Source of the DNA: Trichomonas vaginalis G3
Lineage: Eukaryota > Parabasalia > Trichomonadida > Trichomonadidae
Assembly: GCF_026262505.1 (NCBI RefSeq)
Contig: NC_067203.1
Coordinates: forward strand, 18,953,411-19,017,410
Direction: 5' to 3'
DNA length: 64,000 bases
Within the stretch, counting starts at the first letter, position 1. Every line of letters begins with the position of its first letter. Below are positions 32,105 to 41,239 of the stretch, piece after piece. The position numbers and the translations under genes are program-made. Under the pieces are notes generated by a model. That model worked only from the letters and a program-made list of their open reading frames with translations, did no database searches and had not been told where the DNA came from.

Positions 32105-32431
32105 TCACTTACAAAAGTATTGCAACTCTTCCCATTGCTGTGCTTCACACAATAGTTCATATTCTTCAGTATCGCTGCTGTCGCTCCAATCGTCAGAGTC
32201 AAAATCACTGTCAAAATAAATGTTAGTAAGTTTTGACAAAGCTAATGAAACACGCTTACCGTTTGTATCGTATGCTTGTATAAACTTTCCATTCTTCATT
32301 CCTTCATAAACGCTCAAACTAACTTTACCCTTTCTCCCTCGTATCTGATAGAATGTATTTTCACGAGGAACGAAGAACAAATTCTTGAACTCATGACCGT
32401 TGTAGTTTGTTATCTCAATAGTTTTCGTCAT
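32105..32431 (-). CDS. TIR-encoded 108-aa protein, left copy
   Basis: A 108-residue acidic protein (MTKTIEITNYNGHEFKNL). The N-terminal half is beta-rich and basic (TFYQIRGRKGKVSLSV), and the C-terminus is very acidic (SDFDSDDWSDSSDTEEYE). It lies wholly inside the TIR, so the element carries two copies facing outward, identical but for Ser/Leu at residue 63. The ATG follows an AT-rich promoter region. Possibly an early or regulatory protein; no family recognised. Confidence 0.75.
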   Translation of the reverse strand: MTKTIEITNYNGHEFKNLFFVPRENTFYQIRGRKGKVSLSVYEGMKNGKFIQAYDTNGKRVSLALSKLTNIYFDSDFDSDDWSDSSDTEEYELLCEAQQWEELQYFCK

Positions 32432-32528
32432 TTATATAAAAATAAAATAAAAAATAAAATAAAAAATTAATGATATCACCACCCTCACACGTATGAAAAC
32501 ATAGCACAAAAATAAATTTAGGTGAAGT

Positions 32529-32542
32529 GGTGAGATCTCACC
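32529..32542. promoter_or_regulatory. 14-bp palindrome GGTGAGATCTCACC, left TIR
   Basis: A perfect palindrome bordered by further GGTGA units in both orientations. It recurs at 54306-54319 (other TIR) and 42565-42578 (near a KilA-N promoter). Probably a protein-binding site, perhaps for replication or for control of the flanking genes. Confidence 0.55.
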
Positions 32543-32571
32543 TCTTTTTTCACCCTGTTGAATTCATTGCT

Positions 32572-32808
32572 TTATAACTCTCTTCCTTTCTCCAACTCTT
32601 CTAGCTTCTTCCTAAGTTCAGCAATGTTGTCCTCATGAAGTTTAATCTTTCTCAAAATTCCTTCTTTATCTAATGGTTGCTTTATCTTTCTAAACTGAAC
32701 TCTACCATCTTTCATAGTATGAATGTAAAAACCTTCTGGAATAGTTCCTGATTTAATGTATTCTACCAAAAACTTTTGTTTCATTGCTTCAGTGACTTTA
32801 TTTGTCAT
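32572..32808 (-). CDS. Small Maverick protein with coiled coil
   Basis: A 78-residue protein. I chose the ATG at 32808 (MTNKVTEAMKQKFLVEYI). It has a basic centre (HTMKDGRVQFRKIK), which resembles the start of the 144-aa protein at 34930 (SKDGKIYVRKRKVPL), and a C-terminal charged coiled coil (IAELRKKLEELEKGREL). Its 3' end forms the inner border of the TIR. Confidence 0.65.
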   Translation of the reverse strand: MTNKVTEAMKQKFLVEYIKSGTIPEGFYIHTMKDGRVQFRKIKQPLDKEGILRKIKLHEDNIAELRKKLEELEKGREL

Positions 32809-32856
32809 TTCAATCAAATAAAAATTTTAATATTAAATAAAAATAACGTTATTTTT

Positions 32857-33297
32857 TCAGTAAGGAAACGCAGGAGTTTTACGATTTATTTGCGGAGTAG
32901 GTTCTGGTTTAAATGTTGGAGTCGGTTTTGGAGTTGACTTTTGAACAGGAGTTTGTACTTCCATAGGTTCAGGAGTCATTGAAGGTTTTGCTTGTGAAGG
33001 TGTTGGAGTTTGTTTAACTTCAGCTACTTCAGTATTATTTACAACATTTGCTTTATTTCTTTTCAACATCATAACTGCTCCTGCTGTAGCTAGCAAACCT
33101 AGTGGGAGACCATATCTTATATAAGGACTTGACCAAATGCTATTTTTGACAGGAGCTGGTGGAACACCTAACCTTGGTGAGACTGCTCTTTGCCATTGTG
33201 CAGCTCGTAAGAAATATTCAATAGGTGCTCCATAATCGTTTGGTAAAGTTTGTTTCATAGATGGTGAAGGTTCACGAGAGCTTAATGAAGAACTCAT
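32857..33297 (-). CDS. Single-span membrane protein with Pro-rich tail
   Basis: A 146-residue protein (MSSSLSSREPSPSMKQT). One membrane segment lies at about residues 60-78 (YGLPLGLLATAGAVMML), followed by a basic stop (KRNK) and a Pro/Thr-rich tail of about 60 residues (TPEPMEVQTPVQK). It lies directly downstream of the major capsid gene on the same strand, 30 bp apart. A membrane-anchored virion or assembly protein is possible. No family recognised. Confidence 0.7.
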   Translation of the reverse strand: MSSSLSSREPSPSMKQTLPNDYGAPIEYFLRAAQWQRAVSPRLGVPPAPVKNSIWSSPYIRYGLPLGLLATAGAVMMLKRNKANVVNNTEVAEVKQTPTPSQAKPSMTPEPMEVQTPVQKSTPKPTPTFKPEPTPQINRKTPAFPY

Positions 33298-33327
33298 TTA
33301 TAAGCTTTAAAAATAAACGTTCATCCT

Positions 33328-34902
33328 TTATTCCTCACTGTCGTCCGTAGCTAAGTTATAGTCATCTAATCTTATTATTGGGATTCCATTAGCACGCACC
33401 TGAATGGCAAAGCAACAATCCCTCATAAATCCAATAAGTGGCTTTGGTACATTTTCAGTTGCTAGTTCAATAGGTCCTTTAACAGACAATTTGTATGTTA
33501 TTGGAGCAGTAGATGTTTGACCTTGCTGGAAGCAAAAGTCCACTTCTGTTGGAAAACCACATAAGAAATGTGTGTTGTCATAGCTATCCCATTTATGTTC
33601 CACACTACCATCATCCACCAATGACCTCATAACATCTTCATTAAATCCTATCATATCATTGTTTGTATTGCAGGCGTTCGCAACCATTTCATAAAATACA
33701 GGTCCATATGATTTTTCAGGTTCTGCAGGCATATTTCCATAAGCTCCCATAGAAAGCTGAAGATATTTAAACTTAGGGTTCTCAAAATTAACATAATAGT
33801 TGTCTTTCTTTCTAAATAGTGCCCAAATACTTTTAACATTAATAGGCGTATAAGCTGCTGTAAATGTTGCACTTGAACTATCTGTATTCTTTGAGAATGA
33901 ACCGTCCATAGGAATCCAATCCATAACTTTAACAGGAAAACATAAAGCCTCGTTTGTATAATGTTCTACAAGTTCTGTATAAATGTTAGGGTCTAAAGAG
34001 AATGACTTTGGATGAATGAAACATTCATTAAAATCCATCTTTGTTCGAAATAGTTGCTGGGTTACAGTTGTAATAGTAACTGTTCCACTAGCTTCTACTG
34101 CCTTCGTTATCATAGTGAATGGTTCATTCCATGGAACAAATTTATTTGTCGGTGGATTTGAATCTGAAGCAAATGCAACTTTAAGAGTTGGATTGAAAGC
34201 AATGATATCATTTACAGATATAGATGTGCATTGTAATGCGTCGCTACTGAACTTTACTTTAAGCTGAATGTTACCAGCAAATGCAGGAATAAATCTTATA
34301 GCTTCTAATGGTAAAAACTTTCTAACAGGAATTCTTAAACGAAGCTTAAAATCAAATGATTTTCCTGCTGTAATTGGACCACTAACAATTTGTCCTGTTC
34401 TGCATGTTCCCGAATGACTCCATACATCTTCATGTCGAGTCTTTGAGAAAACATCTACTTTCTTTATTTGTTCGGTAGTTTGTGAGTTTGAAGTTATATA
34501 TGCTTCTTCTCTTGCGTTGTCTTGAGAATATACGATACGACCATTTGCAAGGATTTGATATCCAGCAACTGCATAGAAAGCGTCATCGAAACCAATCCAA
34601 AATCCTGGTGGGTTTGTTTTATTGGAACCTGAACCAATTTCTTTATCTGCAATAAATTGACCTTCCATTTTATACGTAATGAATGTATTGTAAAGGTCCA
34701 ACATATTTTCACCAGGAGGTGAGAGATTGAATGTTACCCATGTGTTATCTTTAGCAGTTCCAGGTTGTGATGGAATCTTTGCGTCAGAATATTTTCTATT
34801 AGTGTCACCAATTTGAACTGCATTGTCTATGATATCGAAATATGAGCGAATCTGATGAATATGCTCTGCTGGAGTAAATTCGTTTAACTGTTCGTTCTGC
34901 AT
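33328..34902 (-). CDS. Major capsid protein (double jelly roll)
   Basis: A 524-residue protein (MQNEQLNEFTPAEHIHQI) of the size and layout of Polinton major capsid proteins. It has a beta-rich first barrel, then the conserved RIPVRKFLPLEAIRFIP segment near residue 200 followed by FAGNIQLKVKFSSD, and a second barrel ending PIIRLDDYNLATDD. Trimers of such double jelly rolls build pseudo-hexagonal capsids. The gene looks whole, starts at an ATG after TTTTTATCCGAA, a motif it shares with the gene at 35708, and stands in a minus-strand block with the membrane protein. Confidence 0.85.
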   Translation of the reverse strand: MQNEQLNEFTPAEHIHQIRSYFDIIDNAVQIGDTNRKYSDAKIPSQPGTAKDNTWVTFNLSPPGENMLDLYNTFITYKMEGQFIADKEIGSGSNKTNPPGFWIGFDDAFYAVAGYQILANGRIVYSQDNAREEAYITSNSQTTEQIKKVDVFSKTRHEDVWSHSGTCRTGQIVSGPITAGKSFDFKLRLRIPVRKFLPLEAIRFIPAFAGNIQLKVKFSSDALQCTSISVNDIIAFNPTLKVAFASDSNPPTNKFVPWNEPFTMITKAVEASGTVTITTVTQQLFRTKMDFNECFIHPKSFSLDPNIYTELVEHYTNEALCFPVKVMDWIPMDGSFSKNTDSSSATFTAAYTPINVKSIWALFRKKDNYYVNFENPKFKYLQLSMGAYGNMPAEPEKSYGPVFYEMVANACNTNNDMIGFNEDVMRSLVDDGSVEHKWDSYDNTHFLCGFPTEVDFCFQQGQTSTAPITYKLSVKGPIELATENVPKPLIGFMRDCCFAIQVRANGIPIIRLDDYNLATDDSEE

Positions 34903-34929
34903 GTATTTACTTCGGATAAAAATATCTAT

Positions 34930-35364
34930 TTACTTCATTATTCTCACTCTTCTTCTTGGAATTCGTGGTGGAAGTTGTTTCTTGACATTTTCAATGAACT
35001 GTACATTCTCTTTTCTCTCAACTTCTTTCACTGGTGGGTCAGGGTTCTTTGACTCGGTTTGTTTTTCAATGAAATTCACGAACTTTGCAATAAGCTCTTG
35101 GTTCGTTATTGAAAGTACATCTGGCTTCTTTTCTTCTGGTTCTTTTGGTGGCTCAGTTTGAACAGAAGGTTTTATATGGGCTTCGTGGACTTCACCCTTG
35201 CCATACACCTTAATGTTGTCGCTTTCTGCATTCGCTAATGGTACCTTTCTTTTTCTTACGTATATTTTACCATCTTTACTCTGACTTACGTAATAGAAAG
35301 GATGTTGTATTCCTCTTGCGTCATTTAATATAATAGACTCTCGCTCTGATTTTGACAAGCTCAT
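34930..35364 (-). CDS. Basic Maverick protein, KDGK-V-KRK family
   Basis: A 144-residue protein (MSLSKSERESIILNDARG). The segment SKDGKIYVRKRKVPLAN resembles the middle of the 78-aa protein at 32572, so they may share a small fold. A Pro/Glu/Lys-rich middle (TEPPKEPEEKKPD) leads to a very basic C-terminus (PPRIPRRRVRIMK). A DNA-binding core protein or a scaffold is conceivable. It lies just upstream of the capsid gene on the same strand. Confidence 0.6.
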   Translation of the reverse strand: MSLSKSERESIILNDARGIQHPFYYVSQSKDGKIYVRKRKVPLANAESDNIKVYGKGEVHEAHIKPSVQTEPPKEPEEKKPDVLSITNQELIAKFVNFIEKQTESKNPDPPVKEVERKENVQFIENVKKQLPPRIPRRRVRIMK

Positions 35365-35410
35365 TTTACATTGGTTAAAGTTTCAATTTTGTTTTTTTAT
35401 CTGCAGTCAA

Positions 35411-35683
35411 ATGACTCAGACAAGCCCTACGGACAAGACCCAAGGGGTCATAGATGTTGAAGCATTGAAGAAAGAAATTCGCGAGCAAATTTTATCCGAA
35501 CTGAAGGAACAAAAACAAGAACAAAAGCCAGAGAGACCAAAGAGAAAACTTAGTGAAAAACAACTTGCTGCATTAGCTGCTGGAAGACAAAAGAACCCAC
35601 GTTTGCTGGCAAAGAAAGCTAGAGAAGAAGCAAAAGCAAAGGAAGAACAAAAAGCTAAAGAAGCTGAAGCAAAGAAAGAGTAA
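35411..35683 (+). CDS. Lys/Ala/Glu-rich small protein
   Basis: A 90-residue protein (MTQTSPTDKTQGVIDVEAL). It is a charged helix throughout, with a basic block (KPERPKRKLSEKQLAALAAGRQ) and an A-K-E-rich tail. The L-A-A-L-A-A-G-R-xKN pattern is seen in small virion or nucleic-acid-binding proteins of phage-like elements. It is divergent from the gene at 34930 and 24 bp upstream of the next plus-strand gene, so it is likely co-expressed with that gene. Confidence 0.6.
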   Translation: MTQTSPTDKTQGVIDVEALKKEIREQILSELKEQKQEQKPERPKRKLSEKQLAALAAGRQKNPRLLAKKAREEAKAKEEQKAKEAEAKKE

Positions 35684-35707
35684 ATGGTTTATTTTTATCC
35701 GAATTAA

Positions 35708-36565
35708 ATGTATAGACAAATACCTTTAACTGTTGCGTTCAGTAGTGAAAACCCTGACGTCAAAATAAAGGGGAACAGAGTAACGTTTAAGTTTCCAACA
35801 GACTGGATTGTGAACATAAATGAAGAGAAGTACATTGGCATAACATCTATGTATATAACACGTGCTTTCAGAAAGGTTGACTTTATACTTCAAGTCGAGA
35901 TAGAAAATGACGAACAGTCTTTAAGCGCCCAAAACATTCACATATACAAATACTTTAAAGACGATACAACATTGTTGCAATGTATGATTTCATTTAATGA
36001 GATGTTCGAGAAAAAGTTTAACATTGAAGTACAAACTTTACAGCCTTTACATGAGTTTCTTGCACAACTGAAGGAAGAAGGTAGTCGGCCACAACTTATA
36101 GACTTTCATTATGAATTTAATGAAAATGAAGATGGAACTCATGACTGTCAATTCATTGTATTCTCACCATTCAATGAAGTAGCTAAAGAGAAAGAAAATC
36201 CATTACGTATAAGATTTCAAATCTCTGAACCAAGTGATGATTTCAAGAATGTTTTCAATTATGATGCAATGCTTCCGAGGAAAAATGAATTTTCAAAGAT
36301 TGTAACACCTGGCATTTGGGATAGAAAGCAAGCTATATTATATTCAAACTTAAGTAAGGGAGTTGAAAATGAGTTCATTGGTCATACACGAACTTCACCA
36401 CTTCCTAACCCTAAATACTATCAATTAACTGGCTTCAATCGTGAGTTTTGGATAGACATGTTCTCCACTCATGACCATAACTGCCCAGTGTTCTTACCTC
36501 CAGACCATAAGGACTGTCTCTACATTGAAGCACAACTCTTAAACTCTACCATCGCAGTATTGTAA
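35708..36565 (+). CDS. Capsid-associated-like protein, paralog of 52638 gene
   Basis: A 285-residue beta-rich protein (MYRQIPLTVAFSSENPD). The start VTFKFPTDWIVNINEEKYIGI aligns with TYEYPRHWVEYVGGEKAIEI in the protein at 52638-53519, so the two are paralogs. The C-terminus ends with a short hydrophobic strand (EAQLLNSTIAVL), as does the other (EMILIAY). Family unknown; penton-, vertex- or fibre-associated roles are plausible. It starts after TTTTTATCCGAATTAA, like the capsid gene. Confidence 0.6.
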   Translation: MYRQIPLTVAFSSENPDVKIKGNRVTFKFPTDWIVNINEEKYIGITSMYITRAFRKVDFILQVEIENDEQSLSAQNIHIYKYFKDDTTLLQCMISFNEMFEKKFNIEVQTLQPLHEFLAQLKEEGSRPQLIDFHYEFNENEDGTHDCQFIVFSPFNEVAKEKENPLRIRFQISEPSDDFKNVFNYDAMLPRKNEFSKIVTPGIWDRKQAILYSNLSKGVENEFIGHTRTSPLPNPKYYQLTGFNREFWIDMFSTHDHNCPVFLPPDHKDCLYIEAQLLNSTIAVL

Positions 36566-36686
36566 AATCTACGCTAGCTTTATTTTTATCACGAATGACC
36601 TCATTTCTGACAAAAATAAATGACCTCATTCATGACCTCATTGCTGACCTCATTCATGACCTCATTGCTGACAAAAATAAATGACC
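36566..36686. repeat. Short repeat in convergent 3' region
   Basis: Four to five copies of CATGACCTCATTGCTGAC-like units lie between the convergent gene at 35708 and the polymerase gene. They probably lie in the 3' untranslated or terminator zone. Confidence 0.7.
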
Positions 36687-39600
36687 TCAGAACTTCAACT
36701 TACGAATAAAGCTTGTTTTAGTCGTTATTGAGAAGTTAAACTTCTCTTCAAAGCAAGGTTGACATGACTTACATAAGTCAAATCCAATCTCTTGACCATC
36801 ATGAAGTGCTTTGTAAAGTTTCATTAAACTGAACTCAGAGTCTTTGTCATATGTTCCAACAGGTATGTGAATGTTCTTATCTTCATTGTAATAGCATTGT
36901 ATAGCTTCAGGAAACATTTCATTAGCTGTTAAAGCAAGAACGTCTTGTTTTACACCTTTACAACGTGCATGGAATGCAACTTCATTTAAATCATTCGTGA
37001 GTAAGTCTATGTAAGTCTTCTTTCCACAAAATATTGACTTGTATGCTAAACTTTGTTTATCTTTTGTGATTTCTGCAAAGTCAGAATGGAACTGACCTAA
37101 TGTTTTACCAATAAGTTCTCTACCGTATCTCTTCTTAAACTCTGCTGCAAGCTTTGGTATGTCTTCATTGAAAATATGCATGCTATCGCAGTCCTGGTAA
37201 AATATTTGAAGGCCCATGTCCTCAGCAGTACAGAATACTTCACACATTATTCTCTTCGACATAGACAGAATGTTAACACCAAGTGGACAGAAGTTAAAGT
37301 GTCTGCAAATGCTTTTCGTTAGCTTGAAAATAGTTTTATCTGAACCATCCAAACCTTCGAACTTCACTATATGGTTGTAGTTTCTGATGGCATATCTTAT
37401 AGCATCTTTGTCATCTACTATGGTTATTTTTGACTCAATAGGAGATAGAATAGTTTTGCCATAAATACTGTTCAGAATGAGCTTTATATTTTCTTGCAAA
37501 GGATTTCCTTCTTTCTTATACTTTAACCTTAACTCAAACAACTTCTTTACTTCATCTCTTATTCTAATATCTCTGTTTCCATCGTAGTAATATCCTTGCA
37601 ACACTTCACATTTGACACCTTGATATTTTATAAGGTCTTGTAATGTTATATGGTCAACATACATGAGACAGCAAGAGTTTGAACTTCTGGGAACGTTAAG
37701 TTCTGGATTTAGTTCAGGGTCACAAACTATTAAAGGAAAGTGTCTATGTATTCTAATCTCTGTTATCTTAATGAGAACAAAGAAGCCAGACATAAACTTT
37801 TCACCAATGGGTTCCTTTTGGTCGTCATCGAATAAATGCTTTAACAAATATTCAGAACTTAACATCTCATCCTTCAATACTTTTGGAATTCCTTCTAAAG
37901 TATAAAGTCTTGCTATAGCGGATGGATATAATGAAACAGCGTCGAAGTCAGCAATGAGTTTCTTTTCGCTCTTTTGTTTCATGTTATCTGACAACATACA
38001 TCTTCCACCTTGAATGCATCTCGAAATAAATTCTCTTGGTTTATTTGAGAGGTCATAAAGATTTCCATTCGGGAAGTACACTCTGTTCTCAAACAATTTG
38101 TTAGCAATTGAACAAATACTAACGTAGTCATAAACGTTTAAATCAAACTCTTTCAATATGTCATTGCGGAACTTAACAAAACCTTCTCTTAAAATTCTTA
38201 CATCTTGTTTGCAATAAAATGAGCTATATTTTTCTAAGTCGAAGTGGTTTTCATCTATTCTGCAACCTTTGATGGAATCTATGTTTTTCATGAACGTTTC
38301 AATATCTTTTACAAACTTACACGCTTCAGAAATGACACCAGTTCTGTTGTCATTTGCTAACAAAACACTGCTGTAGTAGTTATATGGAAATACTTCTTTC
38401 GGTCCTGTTTGTAAGTTAAACATAGCAGGAAATAGTTTAAGCTTCTTATTTATAACACTGTAAGAGTCTTTTATAATAATTGCCCGTCCTTTATATAAGC
38501 CAGTTATTTGCATTGTTCGTGAACCTTTAATGATGGGAGTTCCTTTCACTTCTGTCATGTGTCTTAAGATGAAGTTTATATCATAGCTGAGGTTATGGAA
38601 ATATATTAAACTCTTGTCAGGAAGTCGCTCCAAAAATTCTGTTGCACAGTTTTGACCCCATATGCTTTCACTCACTGAACCATCTTCACTGTCAAAACAG
38701 ATGTTAAAAGCTTTATGAAAGCCATCGGTACTGCACTCAAAGTCAGCAAAGAAAACGTGCTCAGGAATGAACTTGCACTTATTTTTATTTACTTCTTTTG
38801 ACTCTGCTTTCTTCTTCAGTTGTACACAATACTTTGGAGCATATGTCAAATCTTTAAATGGTGCAAGGTTCTGTTTATATAAGTCAGTCGTATATGTGAA
38901 AAGTTCTCCATAAGAAATAGGTTCGAAATATTTGCACTCCCACAATGTTTTCATAACATCCCATAGCGGTGTAGTTCTATCCATGCGAACAATGTATTTA
39001 CCATCTCTCATTGTATATATTTTCATCTGTTTTTCAATGTTCATTCCACCACACTCCTTCAAGATTTCTATATAGTTGCGAATGAAATATATTGTCATTG
39101 GTAATCTTTCGTTTAGCATGTAGTGGTCTTCAACAAGAAGTAAGTCAATAGTTCGAACAGTTTCACATTCTTTTGGTATATATCTCTTTATTTCATTATG
39201 TCTTGAGTCATTGAAATAACCAATGGTAACATTAAATGCTATACTTGTTGCGTCAGAAATTTCTTGTACTTTACTTTGAGGAAAGTCTCTAACACGAATG
39301 ACTTCTCTCATGTGGTCAATAGTTTCTTCATCTACTCCAGCTTGAATGCAAGCATAAACGAAACAATTGTCTTCTGTCATAAGTGCTGCAGTTCTTTTGT
39401 TCAGTTCATTGAAGATTTGGTAGCGTTCAAGATTTATAGGTAATGTGCAAAGATACTTCCAGAACTGACCGCTTCTCTTCTTATAAAACTTCTTTTCACC
39501 ATTATCTTTCCAAAAGCTTTCTATAAGTGCTGGGTTTCCTGTTTGCTTAAGAGCTTCCAAAATGGCTTTCTGGTCATTTGTCAGTGTGCTTTCATCTCTA

Positions 39601-40535
39601 TATGGTCTCTTTTTTGGTTTGCCGTTCTTTACATCTGACATCGTTAAGCCTTCATATTCAGTTAAATCATACATCTTTATTTCAGTAAGATTCTTTATGT
39701 TTGTCAAGAAGAAGTCATAGTGCATTTCAACAATACCTGCAGCATTTGCTTCTATCTCTGATATAAAGTTCTCCTTCAAGAGCTGATGTAGTAATGTTCC
39801 AATATTATTGAGGTTTAACGTAGAACATTCATACTTTCCACCAAGTTTATAACATACCATCCATCTTTGTTGGGAGTTTATTTTAATCTTCTCTAAGAGT
39901 CTCATGAAAACCTTACCGAAATGTTTGTGTAAGTAGTCTCTGTTTGGTTCATCTAAAGCTTCGATGTTAAAGTCAATGAGTCTATTGCCTGACTTCACAT
40001 TTCTCTTCCTATTCTCTTCATCTTTCTTTAACCATCTCTCACCTTCTTTTGGTTTGTCGTCAATGGAACGAATGACATCGTTAGCTTTGCGAACTTGTTC
40101 TATAGCATTTTTAAACATCTCTCTTCTCTGTTGTTTCAGTGTGTCATCTCTCTTTCGTGTTTCACCAACGTTTGCATTTGTTATGTCAAACATCTCACGC
40201 CTTACTTCATGAGAAAGAGCTTTACGAGTATGACCAACGTTTGCATTTGTTATGTCATACATTTCACGCCTTACTTCATGTGGTACTGAACGTCTATGAT
40301 ATAAGTCAATAGCAACGTCATTTAAAGGAAATGTTCTTGCATGGACTTCGTCCTCGCCGCGTTGCGGCTTTATGAACTCATGAATTCTATCATAAGTTAT
40401 TTCACCATTGTAGTCATTGAGGATGTCAGCGAGTGCTTTTTTGTTTGTCGCGTAATGTTTTGCAACATCTATGTTAGCTTCTGTAAGAAGTTGTTTTATT
40501 TCCGAGTGTTCTAACTTAGACAACTTCCGATACAT
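36687..40535 (-). CDS. Family B DNA polymerase with OTU-like N-terminal region
   Basis: A 1282-residue polymerase, presumably protein-primed as in Polintons. Exonuclease motifs: ADFE (597-600), HNLSYD (647-652) and YCKQD (774-778). Polymerase motifs: DFDAVSLYPS (863-872), NSIYGKT, and YQDCDSMHI. Before these lies a 590-residue N-terminal region. It has a duplicated HEVRREMFDITNANVG unit (86-127) and a stretch with EDNCFVYACIQAG (Cys391) and LVEDHYML (His471) that resembles the catalytic Cys and His of OTU-type proteases. It is a single long gene and looks whole. The GC-rich double hairpin at 40343-40367 encodes PQRGEDEV near residues 58-65. Confidence 0.92.
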   Translation of the reverse strand: MYRKLSKLEHSEIKQLLTEANIDVAKHYATNKKALADILNDYNGEITYDRIHEFIKPQRGEDEVHARTFPLNDVAIDLYHRRSVPHEVRREMYDITNANVGHTRKALSHEVRREMFDITNANVGETRKRDDTLKQQRREMFKNAIEQVRKANDVIRSIDDKPKEGERWLKKDEENRKRNVKSGNRLIDFNIEALDEPNRDYLHKHFGKVFMRLLEKIKINSQQRWMVCYKLGGKYECSTLNLNNIGTLLHQLLKENFISEIEANAAGIVEMHYDFFLTNIKNLTEIKMYDLTEYEGLTMSDVKNGKPKKRPYRDESTLTNDQKAILEALKQTGNPALIESFWKDNGEKKFYKKRSGQFWKYLCTLPINLERYQIFNELNKRTAALMTEDNCFVYACIQAGVDEETIDHMREVIRVRDFPQSKVQEISDATSIAFNVTIGYFNDSRHNEIKRYIPKECETVRTIDLLLVEDHYMLNERLPMTIYFIRNYIEILKECGGMNIEKQMKIYTMRDGKYIVRMDRTTPLWDVMKTLWECKYFEPISYGELFTYTTDLYKQNLAPFKDLTYAPKYCVQLKKKAESKEVNKNKCKFIPEHVFFADFECSTDGFHKAFNICFDSEDGSVSESIWGQNCATEFLERLPDKSLIYFHNLSYDINFILRHMTEVKGTPIIKGSRTMQITGLYKGRAIIIKDSYSVINKKLKLFPAMFNLQTGPKEVFPYNYYSSVLLANDNRTGVISEACKFVKDIETFMKNIDSIKGCRIDENHFDLEKYSSFYCKQDVRILREGFVKFRNDILKEFDLNVYDYVSICSIANKLFENRVYFPNGNLYDLSNKPREFISRCIQGGRCMLSDNMKQKSEKKLIADFDAVSLYPSAIARLYTLEGIPKVLKDEMLSSEYLLKHLFDDDQKEPIGEKFMSGFFVLIKITEIRIHRHFPLIVCDPELNPELNVPRSSNSCCLMYVDHITLQDLIKYQGVKCEVLQGYYYDGNRDIRIRDEVKKLFELRLKYKKEGNPLQENIKLILNSIYGKTILSPIESKITIVDDKDAIRYAIRNYNHIVKFEGLDGSDKTIFKLTKSICRHFNFCPLGVNILSMSKRIMCEVFCTAEDMGLQIFYQDCDSMHIFNEDIPKLAAEFKKRYGRELIGKTLGQFHSDFAEITKDKQSLAYKSIFCGKKTYIDLLTNDLNEVAFHARCKGVKQDVLALTANEMFPEAIQCYYNEDKNIHIPVGTYDKDSEFSLMKLYKALHDGQEIGFDLCKSCQPCFEEKFNFSITTKTSFIRKLKF
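40343..40367 (-). repeat. GC-rich double hairpin, copy 2, in polymerase gene
   Basis: Coding strand: CCGC-AAC-GCGG, spacer CGA, GGAC-GAA-GTCC. It encodes PQRGEDEV in frame. The copy at 53631-53655 keeps both stems although the bases differ. Confidence 0.7.
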
Positions 40536-40624
40536 CTTTAGTAGGAAATAAAAAAATTTCTTAGAAAAAAATTAGCTTAGATTTTTTAAGGCTAGTTTTA
40601 AAATATTTCGAACTTTTTATTATA

Positions 40625-41098
40625 ATGAAACACATGCAAGATTGCAAGTTCTTTTCATACAATGCTCTCGCTACTGCCATCAAGAATGAGTTCAATAATG
40701 CTTCAAATGTTAATGTTATCTTTAACAAAAAGTTTGTGAAAGAATCTAAGTTTGGTCAGTATGTCAGACCATTAGCTATCGTCATTGACCGCAAACGTTA
40801 TACTTCACAAGAGTTAGCAGTAGTTTTGAAACAAAAGAGTTTCTTCGTGAATGTCAAAGATACTCATTATACTGTCATAAAGAACTCTAACATTGACTTC
40901 TTCAGTATTGCTTTAAATCTTTCCGAACAGAAAGAATATAAGAAGGGTGAAACATCTGTGAAATATTATCCTTCATCTCTGAAGACAATAACGAACAAAG
41001 ATGTTATACAGAAATTCTTACCAAAGGTTGAAGAAGCTTCTATTGACATTGACGAAGGAAGTGAAATGGTTGAAGAAATAGACCCTGAAGTTATTTAA
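40625..41098 (+). CDS. Maverick protein, unknown, acidic tail
   Basis: A 157-residue protein (MKHMQDCKFFSYNALATA) divergent from the polymerase gene, 89 bp apart. The basic N-terminal 100 residues look mixed alpha/beta (IVIDRKRYTSQELAVVLKQ). The C-terminus is acidic (EEASIDIDEGSEMVEEID). The arrangement suggests a replication helper such as a single-strand DNA-binding or priming protein, but I see no diagnostic motif. It looks whole. Confidence 0.6.
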   Translation: MKHMQDCKFFSYNALATAIKNEFNNASNVNVIFNKKFVKESKFGQYVRPLAIVIDRKRYTSQELAVVLKQKSFFVNVKDTHYTVIKNSNIDFFSIALNLSEQKEYKKGETSVKYYPSSLKTITNKDVIQKFLPKVEEASIDIDEGSEMVEEIDPEVI

Positions 41099-41104
41099 GC
41101 AAAA

Positions 41105-41215
41105 ATATATTTTTGAATAACTGAAAGTGTCACCACGTCACCATGTGTCACCAGGTTAATTAACTTCTTTTAAAAATGATGACAACATGACATTTTGACA
41201 ACAGTCCAGGAAATA
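41105..41215. repeat. Inverted flank of KilA-N cassette 1
   Basis: About 105 bp match, in inverted orientation, 42795-42895 on the other side of the KilA-N gene (GATGACAACATGACATTTTG and TTAATTAACTTC, among others). More distant copies lie at 42960-43030 and 43860-44175. Confidence 0.75.
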
Positions 41216-41239
41216 AATTTTATCGTTAATGTTTACGTT

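Larger units (their letters stand above)
31801..32588. repeat. Left TIR of central Maverick (788 bp)
   Basis: Inverted match to 54248-55047. It contains a complete small gene (32105-32431), a 12-bp tandem array (about 31955-32050, units GAATTCACTAAT and GACTTCACTAAC) and the palindrome GGTGAGATCTCACC. The inner edge falls at the 3' end of the gene at 32572-32808. One C/T difference and a 12-bp length difference separate it from the other TIR. Confidence 0.93.

Noticed and set aside
31923-32108. 61-codon frame in the left TIR (and its mirror at 54740-54925)
   Set aside because: It has no ATG and consists of the 12-bp tandem array. The repeat length keeps it open by chance.
40625-41098. Adenain-type protease
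   Set aside because: The 157-aa protein lacks the ordered His, Asp/Glu, Gln and Cys residues of that family.
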